This document shows positions 1-13,359 of a stretch of 64,000 nt of DNA, one piece after another. The number at the start of each line of letters is the position of its first letter. Positions within the stretch are counted from its first letter, which is position 1. This stretch comes from Zelopaecilomyces penicillatus. Lineage: Eukaryota > Ascomycota > Sordariomycetes > Hypocreales > Pseudodiploosporaceae. The stretch lies in assembly GCA_005765155.1 (NCBI GenBank), contig VCCP01000002.1, positions 6,200,001 to 6,264,000 of the forward strand, read 5' to 3'. The notes under the pieces were generated by a model, which searched no databases, was not told where the DNA came from, and worked only from the letters and a program-made list of their open reading frames with translations. A program made the position numbers and the translations under genes.

Positions 1-1620
1 ATGGACGTCTCGGTGGGAGAGATGAATCCAGACCATGTGCACAAGGCCGGGGAAGAATGGGAGAGCCGCCCAGCTGGGCTGTGGCTCAAGCGTTCCAGCA
101 GCAAGCTGTCTCCCGACTCGAGCAAGGCGGTGACAGACCTGGACGTTATATTTGGCGATGATGCGACCGAGGCTCGTGCTGGATGGGGTCTTGTAGGGGG
201 ACCGCTGGATATTGGAACTGGAAAGACTCTGCACAGCGTTCACGTCACTGTGCGGAGGGGCCCACCACGCCAGCCAAAGAAGCCGAAGCTGAGAATCCCC
301 GACACGGGACGATTCAAGATAATGCAAATCGCCGACCTCCATCTGAGCACTGGAGTCGGTGAGTGCCGCGAGGCTGTTCCAGATAGCTACAAGGGGGGCA
401 AATGCCAGGCCGATCCTAGGACACTTGACTTTGTCAACCGCATACTGGACGACGAAAAGCCCGACATGGTAGTGTTGAGCGGTGACCAAGTCAATGGTGA
501 CACGGCACCAGATGCCCCATCAGTCAGTTACCCCCTCCAATGGGGTAGTTACTATGCAACGAGAAATTTGCTAACAGATGCAACCACAGGCTATTTACAA
601 AATCGCATCGCTTCTCATCAAGCGCAAGATTCCCTATGTGGCTATATTTGGAAACCACGATGATGAAAAGACCATGTCCCGCGAGGCTCAGATGGCCATC
701 ATGGAGACCCTTCCCTACTCACTATCTACAGCGGGCCCTGTCGAGGTGGACGGAGTGGGCAACTACTACGTCGAAGTTCTGGCTCGAGGTCACTCAGATC
801 ACTCTGCTCTAACGATTTACTTGCTGGATACCCACGCGTATTCCTCTGATGAGCGCAAGTATCCCGGATACGACTGGCTCAAGCCCAGCCAGATTGATTG
901 GTTTAAGAAGACTGTGTCGAGTCTCAAGAAGAATCATGAGGGTTACACGCACCGGCATATGGACATTGCCTTTATACATATTCCCATGACTGAATATGCT
1001 GATTACACACTCCCTCGGCTGGGCGAATGGCGTGAGGGTGTCACCGCCCCAATCTTCAATTCGGGCTTCCGGGATGCTCTTGCTGAGCAAGGCATTGTTA
1101 TGGTTAGCGCTGGCCAGTAAGTGTTCTCCCATGTGCCTTGATTCTCTTGCAGTTAACTTCAATGGGGTGACTAACATCAACTTGCAGTGACCACGTCAAC
1201 GATTACTGCTCCCTGGCTTCGCATGGTGACAAAAAGATCACCATACACGCAGGCGAAGTCATCATCCCCCCCGATGACAAAGACGCGCATCCCGACGGTA
1301 TCAAGAAGACGCCGGCCCTGTGGATGTGCTATGCCGGCGGTGTCGGCTTTGGCGGATACGCGGGCTACGGTGGCTACACCCGCCGCGTCCGCCTTTTCGA
1401 GGTCGACACCGAGGAGGCTCGTATCAAGACATGGAAGAGGCTTGAGGACGGAGACATCGGCAAGTATCACGACATGCAGATCATTGTCGATGGCGGCAAG
1501 GCGTATCTGCAGACAGCGGACCCCCCTCCAGCGCAGGCTGCCGTCCCCCCTCCCGTGGAGGAGCACAAACCTGAAGGTCAGCACAATCAGCGGAGGCGGC
1601 GGAGGGATAAGAACGCCTGA
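1..1620 (+). CDS. dcr2: DCR2-type calcineurin-like phosphoesterase, 5' partial
   Basis: Metallophosphoesterase of the fungal Dcr2/Sia1 group; yeast Dcr2 dephosphorylates the unfolded-protein sensor Ire1 and also affects cell-cycle entry. Exons are 1-522, 590-1116 and 1188-1620, with introns GTCAGT..CAG and GTAAGT..CAG. The visible part is 493 residues. All metal-site blocks of the family are present: ADLH near residue 111, GDQVN near 161, GNHDDE near 195 and GHDHVND near 349, the last formed exactly across the second splice junction. The ATG at base 1 is almost certainly internal: homologues carry an N-terminal membrane anchor and more than 100 residues before this point, so the real start lies outside the window. 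The C-terminus is a Pro-rich then Arg-rich tail (RRRRRDKN). Family assignment is firm; the biological substrate is inferred from yeast. Confidence 0.9.
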
Positions 1621-2426
1621 AATACCTGAGAGATAGAAGGTGAAAGAAGGAAAAAAAAAACATTTATGGGGGTTGCTAGGTATTGTTTTAAAAAATGAAA
1701 ACGGGAGGCGGGAGTTTGACTTGAATAATACTTTTTTCTCTTCCTTTTTTTTTTGGGGCGAAACAGGCATTAAAGGGCTGAATTTATTTGCCTAATATGA
1801 CTACACGTTGAATCCACAGAACATGCGCGATGATAATGGAAAATTAGTTACGATTTGGGTTGTGTCTAGTAATATGTGTTTCCTTTTCTGTTCATCGTAC
1901 CCTTTTTCCTTGTTCTTCCCCAAATCACCCCCTCTTTGAATCTTCTGAAATATGTTTCATCATTTGTTCTCGTTCTCATCGGCCTAGTTTTTCTTCTTCT
2001 GTTTATGCTTATTACGCGACACTTGGTCTTCTCTACGGACAGATGAGCATAGAAACTGGCCAGTTTTGATTCTCCTTTGGGTTCTAGTTCGTCTAGAAAA
2101 GAGAATATCAAGAAAGATCAGACGAATGATGAAACTTGTAACTGATATTCCGGTTAAGTTTGGGCGGCGAAAAAGAGAAAACAGCCACGAAGAGACAAAA
2201 TGCAGTGTGGCGAAGTTGATTATACTCTGCCAGAACCTAACCTTCCTACTAGACATAAACACCTATCTACACATGCTTGATAGTATAAGTATCTCAATTG
2301 CGGCTACCAATTTCGTGTTTTCATCTTTGTATCCTACAAATCCATCCCACATTTATCATGCAGACAAGGCGCTTAACTAGACACCGGAGACAATAGGCCA
2401 GCTCACTTCTTGGGCGATCATCGACC
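1621..2426. other. convergent 3' intergenic region
   Basis: About 0.8 kb between the phosphoesterase stop codon and the stop codon of the methyltransferase on the other strand. It is AT-rich with A and T runs (for example near 1650 and 1747) and must hold both 3' untranslated regions. I see no gene in it; the short open frames on both strands lack splice or family support. Confidence 0.7.
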
Positions 2427-3897
2427 TTATTGTGATACTGTCTCATCTGGGATTTCCGGTGGAATGCTGTCTTGATCGGACACAGAAGCTACCGGCCAGC
2501 GACGCAAGACGGCCACGAACCCGCCTCCCGCGATTCGCTCACCAACCTTGGGACGCATTACTTGTACCGGTTTTCCAGCACCACTTCCATCTTGGTGCGC
2601 CTTGGGCACAACAGTTTTAACGTCCCAGTTCCTGCCACCACCACCATCATGGACGGCGCCTTCGGTTGCTGACGTGGCATGCAGCTCAATGACCTTTTCG
2701 AGGCGCAATGGCTGATCTGTCTCTGTTGACCAAGATTGGAAATCGGCAATTTGGCTGATTGATGGATTAAAGAGGATAAGCAAGCCATTGCTATGTAGAG
2801 CTTGAACAACGTGTTCGGCATTTTCGTGGGCTGAGGGGAGATCAAGAATAGCGCGAGAGAGAAAGGGGCGACCACCAGACTTTTCAAGTCGGGAAGACAG
2901 GTAGTCATTGACAGACCCAACATGGAAGTCAACAGATGGAAGATACTGCGCACGACGAAAATTTCTGACTAGTTTATAGGCAGCGCGAGCGTGTTTATCA
3001 TTGCGATCGAGTGTGTGGAGAATTGCACGTCGGGAGGCAGAGTAATCGTCAAATATAGATTGGTCTTCTGGCGACAAGTCTAACCGACGAGGTGGCTTAG
3101 TGTTTGTAGCCGTCTCCTCAGTATCATCTTGTGGTTTAAGGCGAGCTTCACACAGCATACGGCGCAAGGGCGAGGGAATTGGAGGATTGGCAGCGTGCAT
3201 TGCACGAGCAATGTGCAATGTCAAGCTGCCCATGCCTGTTCCTGCCTCGAAGATTTCGAATGGGGGCGTAGGCTGATTGTGTTGCAAGCCGTTTTCATCG
3301 TAATGATCATCATCTTCGCCTGGTCGTGAAGGATTTAGATCTAGAAGGGAAACAATGGCGTTTGCGTCATGAGGATATATCTGTGTGTAACGGGAACAAG
3401 GCGCCACGATTGTTAGCAACGGCTTTGGTCGCATGGAGGACACAAGACTGCCTAGGCCAACCAGATTCTGCGACGTACCGGTGTGGCGAGCCGTTCGCTG
3501 TTGACAATGTAGCTGGAGAGGGTGGGTTCATGCAATATGACGGAATTGCCACCACTGTCCTGGACGGTGTCGAGTAGTCGGCGGCCGATGAGTTCGGATG
3601 AGGGAAGAGAGGCCCCATAGGCAAGTTTTACGCGGCCACCGGGGCGGAGCGGGGTTGTGAGATGCCATTTGGCGTGTTTAACCCCGTGCTGGCGAAGAAA
3701 AAGAACATCGTGCTCTTCAGGCGACGTTTTCGTCAGTTGGCACGCTCTGGCTATCGGAGTAATTACTGCTTGGTAGCTCGGGATATAAACGGACCCTGGA
3801 TGACGCGGTTGCAATGATATAGGCGACGAGAAGGAAGAAGTTGCTTAATTTGCTGGCGGCAACAATGGCTAGCTGGACCACCAATGAATGGCGACAT
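2427..3897 (-). CDS. Trm61-like tRNA (adenine-58-N1) methyltransferase, 5' end frameshifted or unresolved
   Basis: SAM-dependent methyltransferase of the TrmI/Trm61 family, which makes m1A58 in tRNA. The body is in two exons, about 3814-3479 and 3380-2427, joined across a GTACGT..CAG intron (3381-3478), giving the family motif TPIYPHDAN. SAM motif I is EAGTGMGSLTLH. The N-terminal barrel region contains LRQHG and HAKWHL. The reading frame of exon 1 has no ATG at all: it is closed upstream by TAA at 3845-3847. An ATG at 3895-3897 opens a different frame encoding a basic, presequence-like leader (MSPFIGGP..RQQIKQLLPSRR) that runs into the exon-1 frame with a shift at about 3793-3802. This is either a small deletion, an assembly error, or a missed exon. 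The sequence looks more like the divergent, possibly mitochondrial, fungal Trm61 paralogue than cytosolic Trm61; that is inference from memory of the family. Confidence 0.72.
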
Positions 3898-4863
3898 GGT
3901 ATTGAGCCAGGGCAGCTGTTGGGCCAGGCGAGTGTTACGGGGTCGGGAGGAAATCTACCAAAAGTTTGACAAGCTGGACTTTACTTTTGGTGTTGACGTT
4001 GAGTGCAGAGTGGTGGCGGAGATACTTCGGGGATGGCGCTGCAGCAAAAGCACCGCTTATCTTCAAGGAGATTGTCATTCGAGAAGCCGCAGTATGACTG
4101 ATTCCTGGCCGTTCTCATGGTAGAGAATTCGTTGATGAGACGTGATGGACGTACACAGAGAGACAAAAGGTTGTTCAAAGAACCCGAGCAAATGGGGGAA
4201 TAAATTGCATTGAACATCACTTCCAGGCTCCTTCCTCGTATGCTCGTGCATCTCGCTTCACCGAGAGAGGGCAGGTGCCGGCCAGCCACAACTCCGCAAA
4301 CACCACCAAACACCACCAAACTGAGGGTTTCGTCAAATCATCAACAACATACATGGATCAACCCGTCAGTCCCAGATGCCCCGTATTCCCTCGCCAAATT
4401 GCATACTAATAATACATGAATATGCTTCCCATGCTGATGGCCACTTTCCTAGCAGGCCTGTCAACACTCCGAAAACGCCAGCCTATTATATCGCAGCATC
4501 CAAACACCACAGGGGAATCCTCAGCCCCAAAAACAAAGTTAGGTAAAAACAGAGCAAACATGAGGTACGCGTACCAAACTCCAGGCTGCCAGTGGCATGG
4601 TGAAGCAGACGAAAAGGAGACCGTTATGTATGAGTACGTTCCTCGTGCCACGTCCCTTTCAGGATAATCCTATCCCCCATATTTTTTTCCAGTATAAAAC
4701 TCCTCTCCAAAGAATCCAATGCAAATCCGCTAGATTGCACCTGCTGACACCGTTTTTGATTCCCAGCAATCAACTCGAAAGAGAAACAAACAAGACAAAG
4801 GCTTACAAGCTTGCTGACCCCGACAGTATGTGATGCACATATGGTGTGATAGCAACAACATGT
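3898..4863. other. intergenic, methyltransferase promoter and Clr5 gene 3' region
   Basis: Just under 1 kb between two genes on the minus strand. It contains the tandem AACACCACCA repeat near 4299-4320 and no coding sequence I can support. Upstream exon(s) of the methyltransferase could lie in the first few hundred bases if its 5' end is spliced. Confidence 0.6.
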
Positions 4864-7610
4864 CTAGATGAAGCCCCAAGTGCGACTTGGGCCCATCTGC
4901 TGAAGGGCTGCTGCCCATACATCCTGTGGCTCCGGAACGTGTTCTGTCGTGTGGAAGTCCTCTTCAAAGTATGTGTGGACCTTGACGCCGACATGTTCCT
5001 CCATGATGGCCGCGCCCGAGTCGTACCTTCTTCGGCACCTCTTCGTCCACGGGTCCACCTTGACCAAGCTGTGATAACAGTACGCATTGGGTCGTGAGTC
5101 GCGGACTGGGAAAACAACCCCCATACTCCTTCCTAGGTTCCACATATCCATGGCCGCCTGTTTGGTCGCCTCAGATCTTGGCGCAGCAGAATACAACAAC
5201 TGCATAATAGCATATCGAAGTGTGACCACTTCAGCACTGGTTGGACCATGGCGCTGTTCTAGTTGCCTCTGAAGGGCGCGGAGCTCGAGAACAAGCTTTT
5301 CTAATCGCTCTGGGTTCGTGTGGTTGTAAAACAAAGCAAGATCGACCCAGGTCCGAGCTACGTACGGGTGTCGACGCCCATAAATTGCCTCAAGCTCTTC
5401 TGCAATAATGCTGATACTACTCCAAAGGAGTTCCGAGAGTGTGCTGGCGCCGTGTTTCTGTTGAACCTCATACAAGCAACTGAAAATTTGGCGAAGAGGG
5501 TGCGATCGCTCGAAATTCGTCGTCGAGTATGCGGCCAAATATTTGCACAAAGCTGTCATCAGTCCCGGATCTCGGTTAATCATGCCCAGTATTAGCTCCA
5601 TTATACCTTGCGGCGAAAGCTGTTTCAAATCCAGCTCAAGTTGTTTGAAAGCTCTCATCAAATAATGTCCACCCTGATCCGCATCCCGAGCCTCGAAAAA
5701 GAAATTGGCTTCCAATAAGAGATCGCTCGAGCCTGCTCCCCAAGCCATAATAGAAGGCCAACTAACTTGCGTTTCCATTTCCACTTCAAATTGTCGGCAA
5801 TGCAAAAAGGCTTTTCGCATGTTTCCAACCACGAGTTCCTGAGCTCGAAGTAGATCCGGTGACCTCAGCGCTGGAGGTGGTGTTGGGGTTCGGCATCGAA
5901 TATGAGCTGGCAAATCGGCGGGCTGTTCAAAGTCTACCAAGTCATATTCTGTCACGCCCTTGCGTTTGAGGTAAGTGCCCAAATTCACTACTCTTCCATT
6001 TCGCACAAATTCTGATACTTTGCCCTCAGCATCTCGCTGAAACTTCATAGATAACAGTCGCTTGACTTCATCTTCCGTGTTGTTCTTGACAAAGCCCCAT
6101 TGTGAGAAACGAGTCTTGTACATTTTAGGCCTGCAAGTTGTCAGGGGATCGATCTTTATGTCACAGTATATCGTTACTTACGTCGCCTGAAAGCCGTATT
6201 TCTCAGCCATGATATTCATGACTTCTTTCAATGGTCGCCTTTCATCAAGATAGAGCGCTCGAATAGTTCCTTTGAATTGCTCCCAAGCCTCAGCAGGAAC
6301 CTGTTCCCGTGACGGCCGAGTACCTGCTTGAGCGCGAAGAGGAATCGAGTCCTGTCGTTGGACCTAATTCCATTACATCAGCAAAAATAACGGTGATACT
6401 TGAGCTTACAAGATATACTTACAGGAAGAGGCGTGGGTGTCACCTCCAAGAGTCGTGGTGTAGGGGGTTCTTGCTTGATAGGAGGGCTGAGTAAGGCCGG
6501 AGGAGGTGAGGATACAATAGCCGACATTGGGGTAGGTGCGGCAGGCACCGGAGTGTGTGACTGATTTGCCGTTGCTTGTGCCAGTGCCAGCGCCTTTGCC
6601 TGCGCCTGCACCGACAACGCATGAGCTATTCGTGGAGGTAACCGTGATCTCGGTGGTTTCGGAGGTTTGGCTGGCGCTTTCCCCTTGGCCTTTGCGGCTG
6701 CGCTGGGATTGAATTCGAGAATGAACTGATTACCGGTATTAACTACAGGTTTAGGTGTGGTTGGTACTGGAGGTCGGAAGTAACCTCCAAAATTAGTTGA
6801 TGTGGGAAGTTGAGGCGTTTCTTGCTTTATTGTCATCGATGGCGGCGGCCTCCAAATCTCGAAACCGGGTGTTCCTGGTACGAGTGTCGTGGGTTGATTA
6901 GGTGTTATCATCATCTGATCTGGCACGAGTGGCGTGGTGACCACAGAGCTATTCCCACGGTTGGTTGCCATAAATCCATCCATGCTTCCAAATGGGGTAT
7001 AAGAGGAACCAACGCCTGCACTCTCTATCCTTTGAGCATCATGATAGCTTCCAAATGCCATGGCCTGACGATTGTTTGACATTGGGCTCGTGCCTGGCGA
7101 ATGCATTCCACCACCTAGCGAGCCATACTGAGATTCACCAGGTGTAGTAATGGGGCTTGTGACTCGCTGACCATTGGCAGCAGCATTTAGGCTCCCAAAA
7201 TGCGACGACGTTGATGGACTGGTATCGACAGTGCTCACCGAATTGTTGATCGGCCTTGGTGGAAGCGGTGGAGCATAGCCCTTATTTTCGAATTGCGCAA
7301 CCAGACGACTGACACCACCTCCGCTTTGATTGGGCATCAAACTGTCAAGTTCCAGACCATTCGTCGAGGCGACTGCGCCGCCATGAGAGCCGCCGTGCGA
7401 GAAACCAGGATCGAGTTCGGGCGACCAGTCCATGAGGGACGCCTCAGGGAAGGATTGTCTTGAATCATGGTGAAGCGACTGTGAGGGATCCGTCGAGGAA
7501 TGTGTTGAGGAATTGTTGAAGGCAAACCTGCCCCAGGTTTGGTTGGCGAAACCAAAAAGGTCACCATCGAATGCTGAGCCACGAGCCTTGTCCGGGGATT
7601 GATCGAACAT
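4864..7610 (-). CDS. Clr5-domain protein, 878 aa
   Basis: Exons are 7610-6423, 6363-6182 and 6130-4864, with introns GTAAGT..TAG and GTAAGT..CAG; frames close to 879 codons. Codons upstream of the ATG at 7610 lack an in-frame ATG, so 7610 is taken as start. Residues 1-396 are low complexity, rich in Ser, Pro, Gly and Asn, with a PPLPPRP segment and an Ala/Lys/Pro-rich AKAKGKAPAKPPKPPRSR stretch. A Clr5 domain (about 418-475: EAWEQFKGTIRALYLDERRP, then MYKTRFSQWGFVKN) is created across both introns. The C-terminal 400 residues look helical, like a TPR-type region (LYEVQQKH, ALFYNHTN), as in other fungal Clr5 proteins. Clr5 was first described in fission yeast heterochromatin silencing. In Pezizomycotina the domain is widespread and mostly uncharacterised, so a DNA-binding or regulatory role is inferred. 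Confidence 0.86.
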
Positions 7611-8029
7611 GACGAGATACCCGCCGAGCAGACGGAGCAGATATGCCCGGTCCACTGGCTGTAGGTCAAGTCAGTGACGGACTCGGGGGAGTCAAGAGCC
7701 TCAGCTGGATGCTGTCCTGTCAGCGCGAGTATTCATCACTTTGTTCCAGTGGCAAAAGGTTGATTTGCTCAGATGGATGTCGAGTTCGGGATGCGGGCAC
7801 ATGTGCCCATAGTCGCCTATACGGATGTGAGGAGAAAAGAAACCAGAATGGCCCAATAAAATGGAGAAGCAAATGCAACGGCTAGGTTGGGAGGTATGGT
7901 AAGGGTGTCTTTCCCCAGAAATGGGCTAATGTGGGTAACGTCTTGTTAGGGCAGCGAGTGCGTCAAACAAGAGTCGTCTCTGTCCGTTAACGAAGGTTGA
8001 AAGCGTGGAGGTGACGCCAAGCTATGCGA

Positions 8030-8075
8030 GAGAGAGTGAGAGAGTGTGTGATAGAGAAAGAGAGAGAGTGAACAA
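8030..8075. repeat. GA-rich purine tract
   Basis: Imperfect GAGA/GTGA repeats on the plus strand (GAGAGAGTGAGAGAGTGTGT type), about 420-465 bp upstream of the Clr5-protein ATG. On the gene's own strand this is a CT-rich tract, a common element of fungal promoters and 5' leaders. Confidence 0.6.
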
Positions 8076-11000
8076 AAGTTCCCTCGCCAAAGTTTCCTGG
8101 AACGGAAAGCCAAGGAGCTATCTCGACAACAGCAGATAGAACAGGCCCCGCTGAGATAAGAGTAGAAAGGCAGAGCCAGGCTGGTGGGTTTGCCTGTCGC
8201 AGCGGACTTGGAAACAGTAAATCAACCAATTACGAAGTACTCGCATATGAAAGCTGTGGAGAGAGGACGGGGGGGCGGAGGGCTTGAGAATGAATGTTGG
8301 AGGAGGGGATGCAACCCAATGCAAGCTGGGGGCTGTTACCTACTCGAGCCTACTTGGTTTGGTGGCTACTCTTTGCTTGCCAACAACTATAACAACGATG
8401 GCGAAGCAAATAACCAGGCCAGGGAAAACGAATAGGGCTGCCGACCATTGAGCTGGAGGCACCGGGGGGGGGAGGTCGGTTTCTGCGGGAGTGCCACCAT
8501 CTCCCTGAAAGAGAAGGTGATATGGCCTCGAGCAGCCCACAGCCACCCACACTCGAGAGCAAGTCGCCAATCATGACCCTCACATGGCACCCCCCTGGAG
8601 CTTGACGATCCAGGGCACTGTGCTGGGGCGGGCCATGATGGCATTGTAGAGCCAACAGTCTCTGGGCGACCCGTCGGCTCCGCCTAGGCGATTCCAGAAG
8701 GATTCCGCCTTTCGCTCTAGCAGTATTGAGTGCGCGAGGCGCTCGGCCAAGGAAGCGTTCTGTACGAACATTCGCCGCTGCAGAAGCGCGCCACAGCGCT
8801 GGTGCAAGACAGTTTTACTGTTAGCTGGCACTGAGCCCTAGTCCACCGGCGAGTCCGGCCACCTCGGCCATCACCTTATTCTATTCGAGGAAAATGGGTT
8901 ATGAGCAGAGAGCGCTGCGGGCGGGGAAGATGCACTATTCTTTTGCAACAGTAAGCTGGGATGCCGTGCCGTCCCTCAGGTTTCGTCTCGACTCCTGCCC
9001 TCAATTGAGTCGAGTTGTTTCGCCCACGCAAACCCCTCCTTTCGATCAGCATTGCAGCGGTGATTGTGCACCAGGTGAGAAGAGGATCAACAAAGTAGAC
9101 GGACGCCACCCTCGGTGACGGCCCTGAATGGTTCATATGCGCTGGTCACTTAACTGGAAGCTTTTCATAAAACCCGCATAATGGCGATTTATGCGTAATC
9201 AGACGGGCCGCCACTTGGGAAGAGGTCGCCCGGGCCGACGGTTGTGTGGTTCACCACAGCAATTATTACTCCGGACGGTTATTGGGACTGTCCAGCACAG
9301 TACGAAGTATCCCCCATGCTGGCATTGATGGTCCCATGAAAAGACATGAAGGGCATGGGAGGGTGGAGGACTAAACGGCGCCATGCCCAACATGGGCACA
9401 TGGCCGGGGGGCCACGACCAGCTCGGCCAGCACAGCACAGCACGGTTCAGGCAGTCGCACAACTTGTCTCAGCTGCTGCAGGGCTTCGGCCGTCGCCGTG
9501 GTGTCGCTGGTCTGGGGCTGAGACTCCAGAGCGACCAAATCGGAGCTGGCCCGTAGTCAGAGAGGTTCGGTCACACTGTGCTGCAGTGCATCTACTTGTC
9601 AGATCAAGAAAAGGCAGTCAGCCCAGCAATGCCATCGCGTCAGGTCGGGGTGTTGGCACGCGAGCGCAGTTGAATCCATCGTGGACAGAGATCTACGATT
9701 GACAATGGATCTTGTCAAATATCGCGCTGCGTGCAAGGGTGATGACTCGGGGGGCATGAGCCATAAAAAACCATGCGATATTGTCAATATTCAAAGGCCA
9801 CTGACGATCCTTGTGAATTACATCCATGGGACAGGCGTTAAGAGTTGTTAATGTTGGCAACGAGAGCGTACGTTGGGCGTGCCTATCCAATAGGCAGTCA
9901 TGTGCGTGCTATCGGAGCTGACTTGAGACCAAGTTTCACAGTGGCGAACCAACGGGCACGATTTGATACGCCGTCATTATTTCCGCAGAAATAGAATGTT
10001 CTTGGAATACATGAGACGGGAAAAGAAAAAACAGATGCCGGTCTGTATCGAATCATACTCATCCACAACTGCCTGTCTTTGCTCACCTGCTAATAAGCTG
10101 TCTTTATTGACCAACGGCCTACTCCGTACTCCGGCCCTAGACGGTGCCCCTTCCCATTGCATCTAAGTGTGGTCTGAACAGTACAGTAAGCAAAACTACT
10201 ATCACAAGCGGCATAGCCGTTCTCAGTCTCACACTCTCTTTAATCGTTTCTGCTTCTTTATCTTTTTTCGAGTGCTCGGTTTACCGCGTAAGGAACTGAC
10301 ATGAACTGACAAGAATGGGCGCCTGTTTCAGCATGGAGTTGGGATGTCCCAATAAGGGCCGATACTGTTGAAGCACGGATCAGTGAGCGGTAGGTACGAG
10401 ATGACTGCCACATGCGCGGTTGTCGCATGGATAAGCCATGGCAATTCATTATAAGCAGTGCCTGAGCGCAATGGAGAGATTCAGTTGGTTTGTGAGGTTC
10501 ATTACTGCGGGCCCAATACCCTCCAATGCCATGTATTGAAATGGATTTCAAGTAATGAAGTCTTTGCAAATTGGAAAGTTTCGTTTTCGTTTCATTTTTT
10601 GAGGCACTGATGGACCAGGTTTTGCTTGCTGGGTCTGATCCTTGTCCAATGGGAGCCACGTCTGGCTTGACGTACCGCCAAAGACGGGAAATGGGGCGGC
10701 GAGGCCTGCCGGCATAGGCCAGGTTGTTTAAGGTTAGGGAGCAGACAAATGGCACAGTCAAAGATGTTTGGCTGACCCCAGTCGGGCGGTGGTCGGTTGC
10801 GCTGCACCGTATTCCTTGTTCTTATCTCGCCCTGCCCGTTGGGGTTGCGCTTTGGACACGATAGATAGATTCAGGCCATGGCAAGGCCTCTGCAAGAATG
10901 ACGGTGATGTGAATATACTGTACGGTCTGCGATAAGGGACAGGCCCCTGCACATGGCCAAAGCAGAGGAAAGACGATTGACTGGACAAAGCGATACGCTG

Positions 11001-13334
11001 AGCAATTGACAAACGGCTTCCAAGATGGTCTGTCTCACCTTCACATGCGTTCGTTCGCGCAGCCGAATTCCGACAGGGGCCTGGGGATCGGCATTCTCAA
11101 GTTTTGAATCGTGACCTCCATGTACCTACTCCGGCTCCTGTAGCCACCACCATTGACAAGTACATTGTCCTCCAAAACAACGATATGACGTTACGTCAGG
11201 CTGAAGGAAGGCCCAGTCTTCGTCGGTGCACCTCATGGTTGTGCTCTCTGATTAGGAGCTCCAAGCCGAGGCGTATGACAAAACAAAAACCAAACAATTG
11301 ACGGAAATGAAAAGGCTACTTGCTTATTGACAGCCCACGGCATTGAATTGGGAGTATGCAGATGGCTGTCATTGATGTGGAGCCGCATGCAGTACGATTC
11401 GTACGTTAAACGGAACAAACCCCCTCTTTCGGTCGCATGAATTAAGGCGCAAAGATAGCCGAAGCTTCCTGTCAGCAAACCCATGGAGATCGTCTAATGG
11501 CCCAGTATCCGTGCTCGTGCGACACTATTGATTAACGGCAGAAAGATAGGTAAGTCCATCAACCAGAAAGATTCATGAAAGTCTCAAGCACGCAAACTGG
11601 GAGTCAAGTGGAGCTTTCACTAATACTTACTCGGAGAGACACGCCGTAGGTTTTTGTCGCTGTCGCTCCTCCGTGATCACTGTGTTCTGCAAAGCATAAG
11701 CTGGAAAGTCAGGGAACTCACAACCCATAACCGGTAGATCGTTGATCGACTCGCTTGTTTTATCCCGTTGGTTTATGAAATACTTGTGCTTGATGCTCTC
11801 TGTTGGATATTATCAGCACCCCAGACAAGTCAAGGACAGACAGGGGTGGGTCGGCAGCCAGTCTGTAAATGCGAATTCCCCAGTTACTTGCAGAAAGAGG
11901 AGAGCAAATCGGCCACTTTCACAAAAGCCGCCACTACAATTAACCATTGTAAGGTTCCTACCGGCAGTAACCGCCCGTGCGTCTGGGCTGGGCCTCGCTT
12001 GGAAGAGGAGTGGTTATCCACCTCCCGTTACGGGCCAAAGTGGGTGCCCTGTTGCTAGGCACAACTAGAAATCAACGACATGACCGCGCCACACGCTTCA
12101 CAGCTTCCAAAAGAAGGCTGGGAAACGCCCGTTGTGCTCGAAAGATGAAAATCCGGCGTGTCTATTGCCACATTAGCGCTGGGGCTATGCTGAAGAGTTT
12201 TGCTATTGCCTGTGAGAGAGGGCGAGAGAGCGGGCATGAAAGCCGAAGTGATCGTGATCGTCCATGGGAGAAAGAGTCAATCTATGCATCTTAAGATGAG
12301 CAGACCCTGGAGAGCATGAATGAGCATGTCCGCCAAGTTCTTCCGCCTCTTCTTTCGCCCTGCCAAGACCTTCTCTTGCATCTCCTGCCCCTCTCAGGTA
12401 CACACTCACGTAACACCAGATACCGGCTGGTCAAAGCTATCAAGCGAGTCGGAACGACGTGGCAATATACCGCCTGAGGCGGCGCCTTCGCCTGCCTGAT
12501 GGAAGCAAGAATAAGACAACGATCTGCTTGGCTGTGGAATAAGGCGTCTTCTCTAATCATTTGTGCCACGGAAATGCCCCGGAAGTGGCGGTGCCTATTC
12601 AACTCGGATTGGCTCAGCGGCTTGTTTCCCGGCCGTTGCCTCGTTGAGCGCTTTGGCAACTATAATTCAACTCGGCCTATTTTTCAAGTATGCATTTGTT
12701 TTGTTTTTTCGTTGCAAACTGCAACCGATACAGGCCCCCTGTTCGAAGCAAGGAATAGTTGGCTTGATTCACCTCTACTATCACATGTAAGTTCTCCGTT
12801 CGATCAAGTCACTCGGACTACATGAACACAAGAAAAGCCATGCGCCACAAGTCAAGCTGTTTTTCTTTTACCCATGACTGTTTCTGGGGCACGGATAGTT
12901 GTCCGCACTTACTCCTGCATTGCGTCTCTGCTCTATCCCTTTGATCAGATGCCTCCGATGTGACGAGATCTGCTTGTCCAACCTGATTTCTGTCCCACAT
13001 GGTGTTTATATAAACGCTATTATGTACTAGGTTTACACCAAACAATGACGGAACATTCCGTCATCAACGTTTCTTCGACGCTTCCGGCTACACACTATCT
13101 ACAGATGAAGGAAAGACGCGGTAGTATTGATGTAGTAATTTGCTCAACAACATGTCTAAACACCCTGTCCAAAGTCTCTCGTCAACTTTGCCTCATGTAT
13201 CTCACCGGTGCTAGCAACTGTCTTGGGACAAGCTGCTCGACTAAATCATCAATACGCAATACGCAGCCAAAGGGGAGGGAGGGGGACTTGGAAGCATCCC
13301 ACATCCCCATTCTGTACTTGTTGTCGTATTGAAG

Positions 13335-13359
13335 CCAATTAATTAATTAAATTGATTGG
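13335..13359. promoter_or_regulatory. inverted CCAAT pair around an AT core
   Basis: CCAAT at 13335-13339 and ATTGG at 13355-13359 face each other across a TTAA-rich 15-bp core. CCAAT is the site of the Hap/NF-Y complex. It is far from any annotated start, so a function is only a guess; an unannotated transcript nearby would change that. Confidence 0.35.

Noticed and set aside
1177..1770. 197-codon frame antisense to the DCR2-type gene
   Set aside because: It overlaps the third exon of a well-supported gene and has no motif; a shadow frame.
10258..10761. 167-codon open frame (-) in the 7.2 kb interval
   Set aside because: No domain, no neighbouring exons, no ATG context; a length expected by chance in several kb of six-frame sequence.
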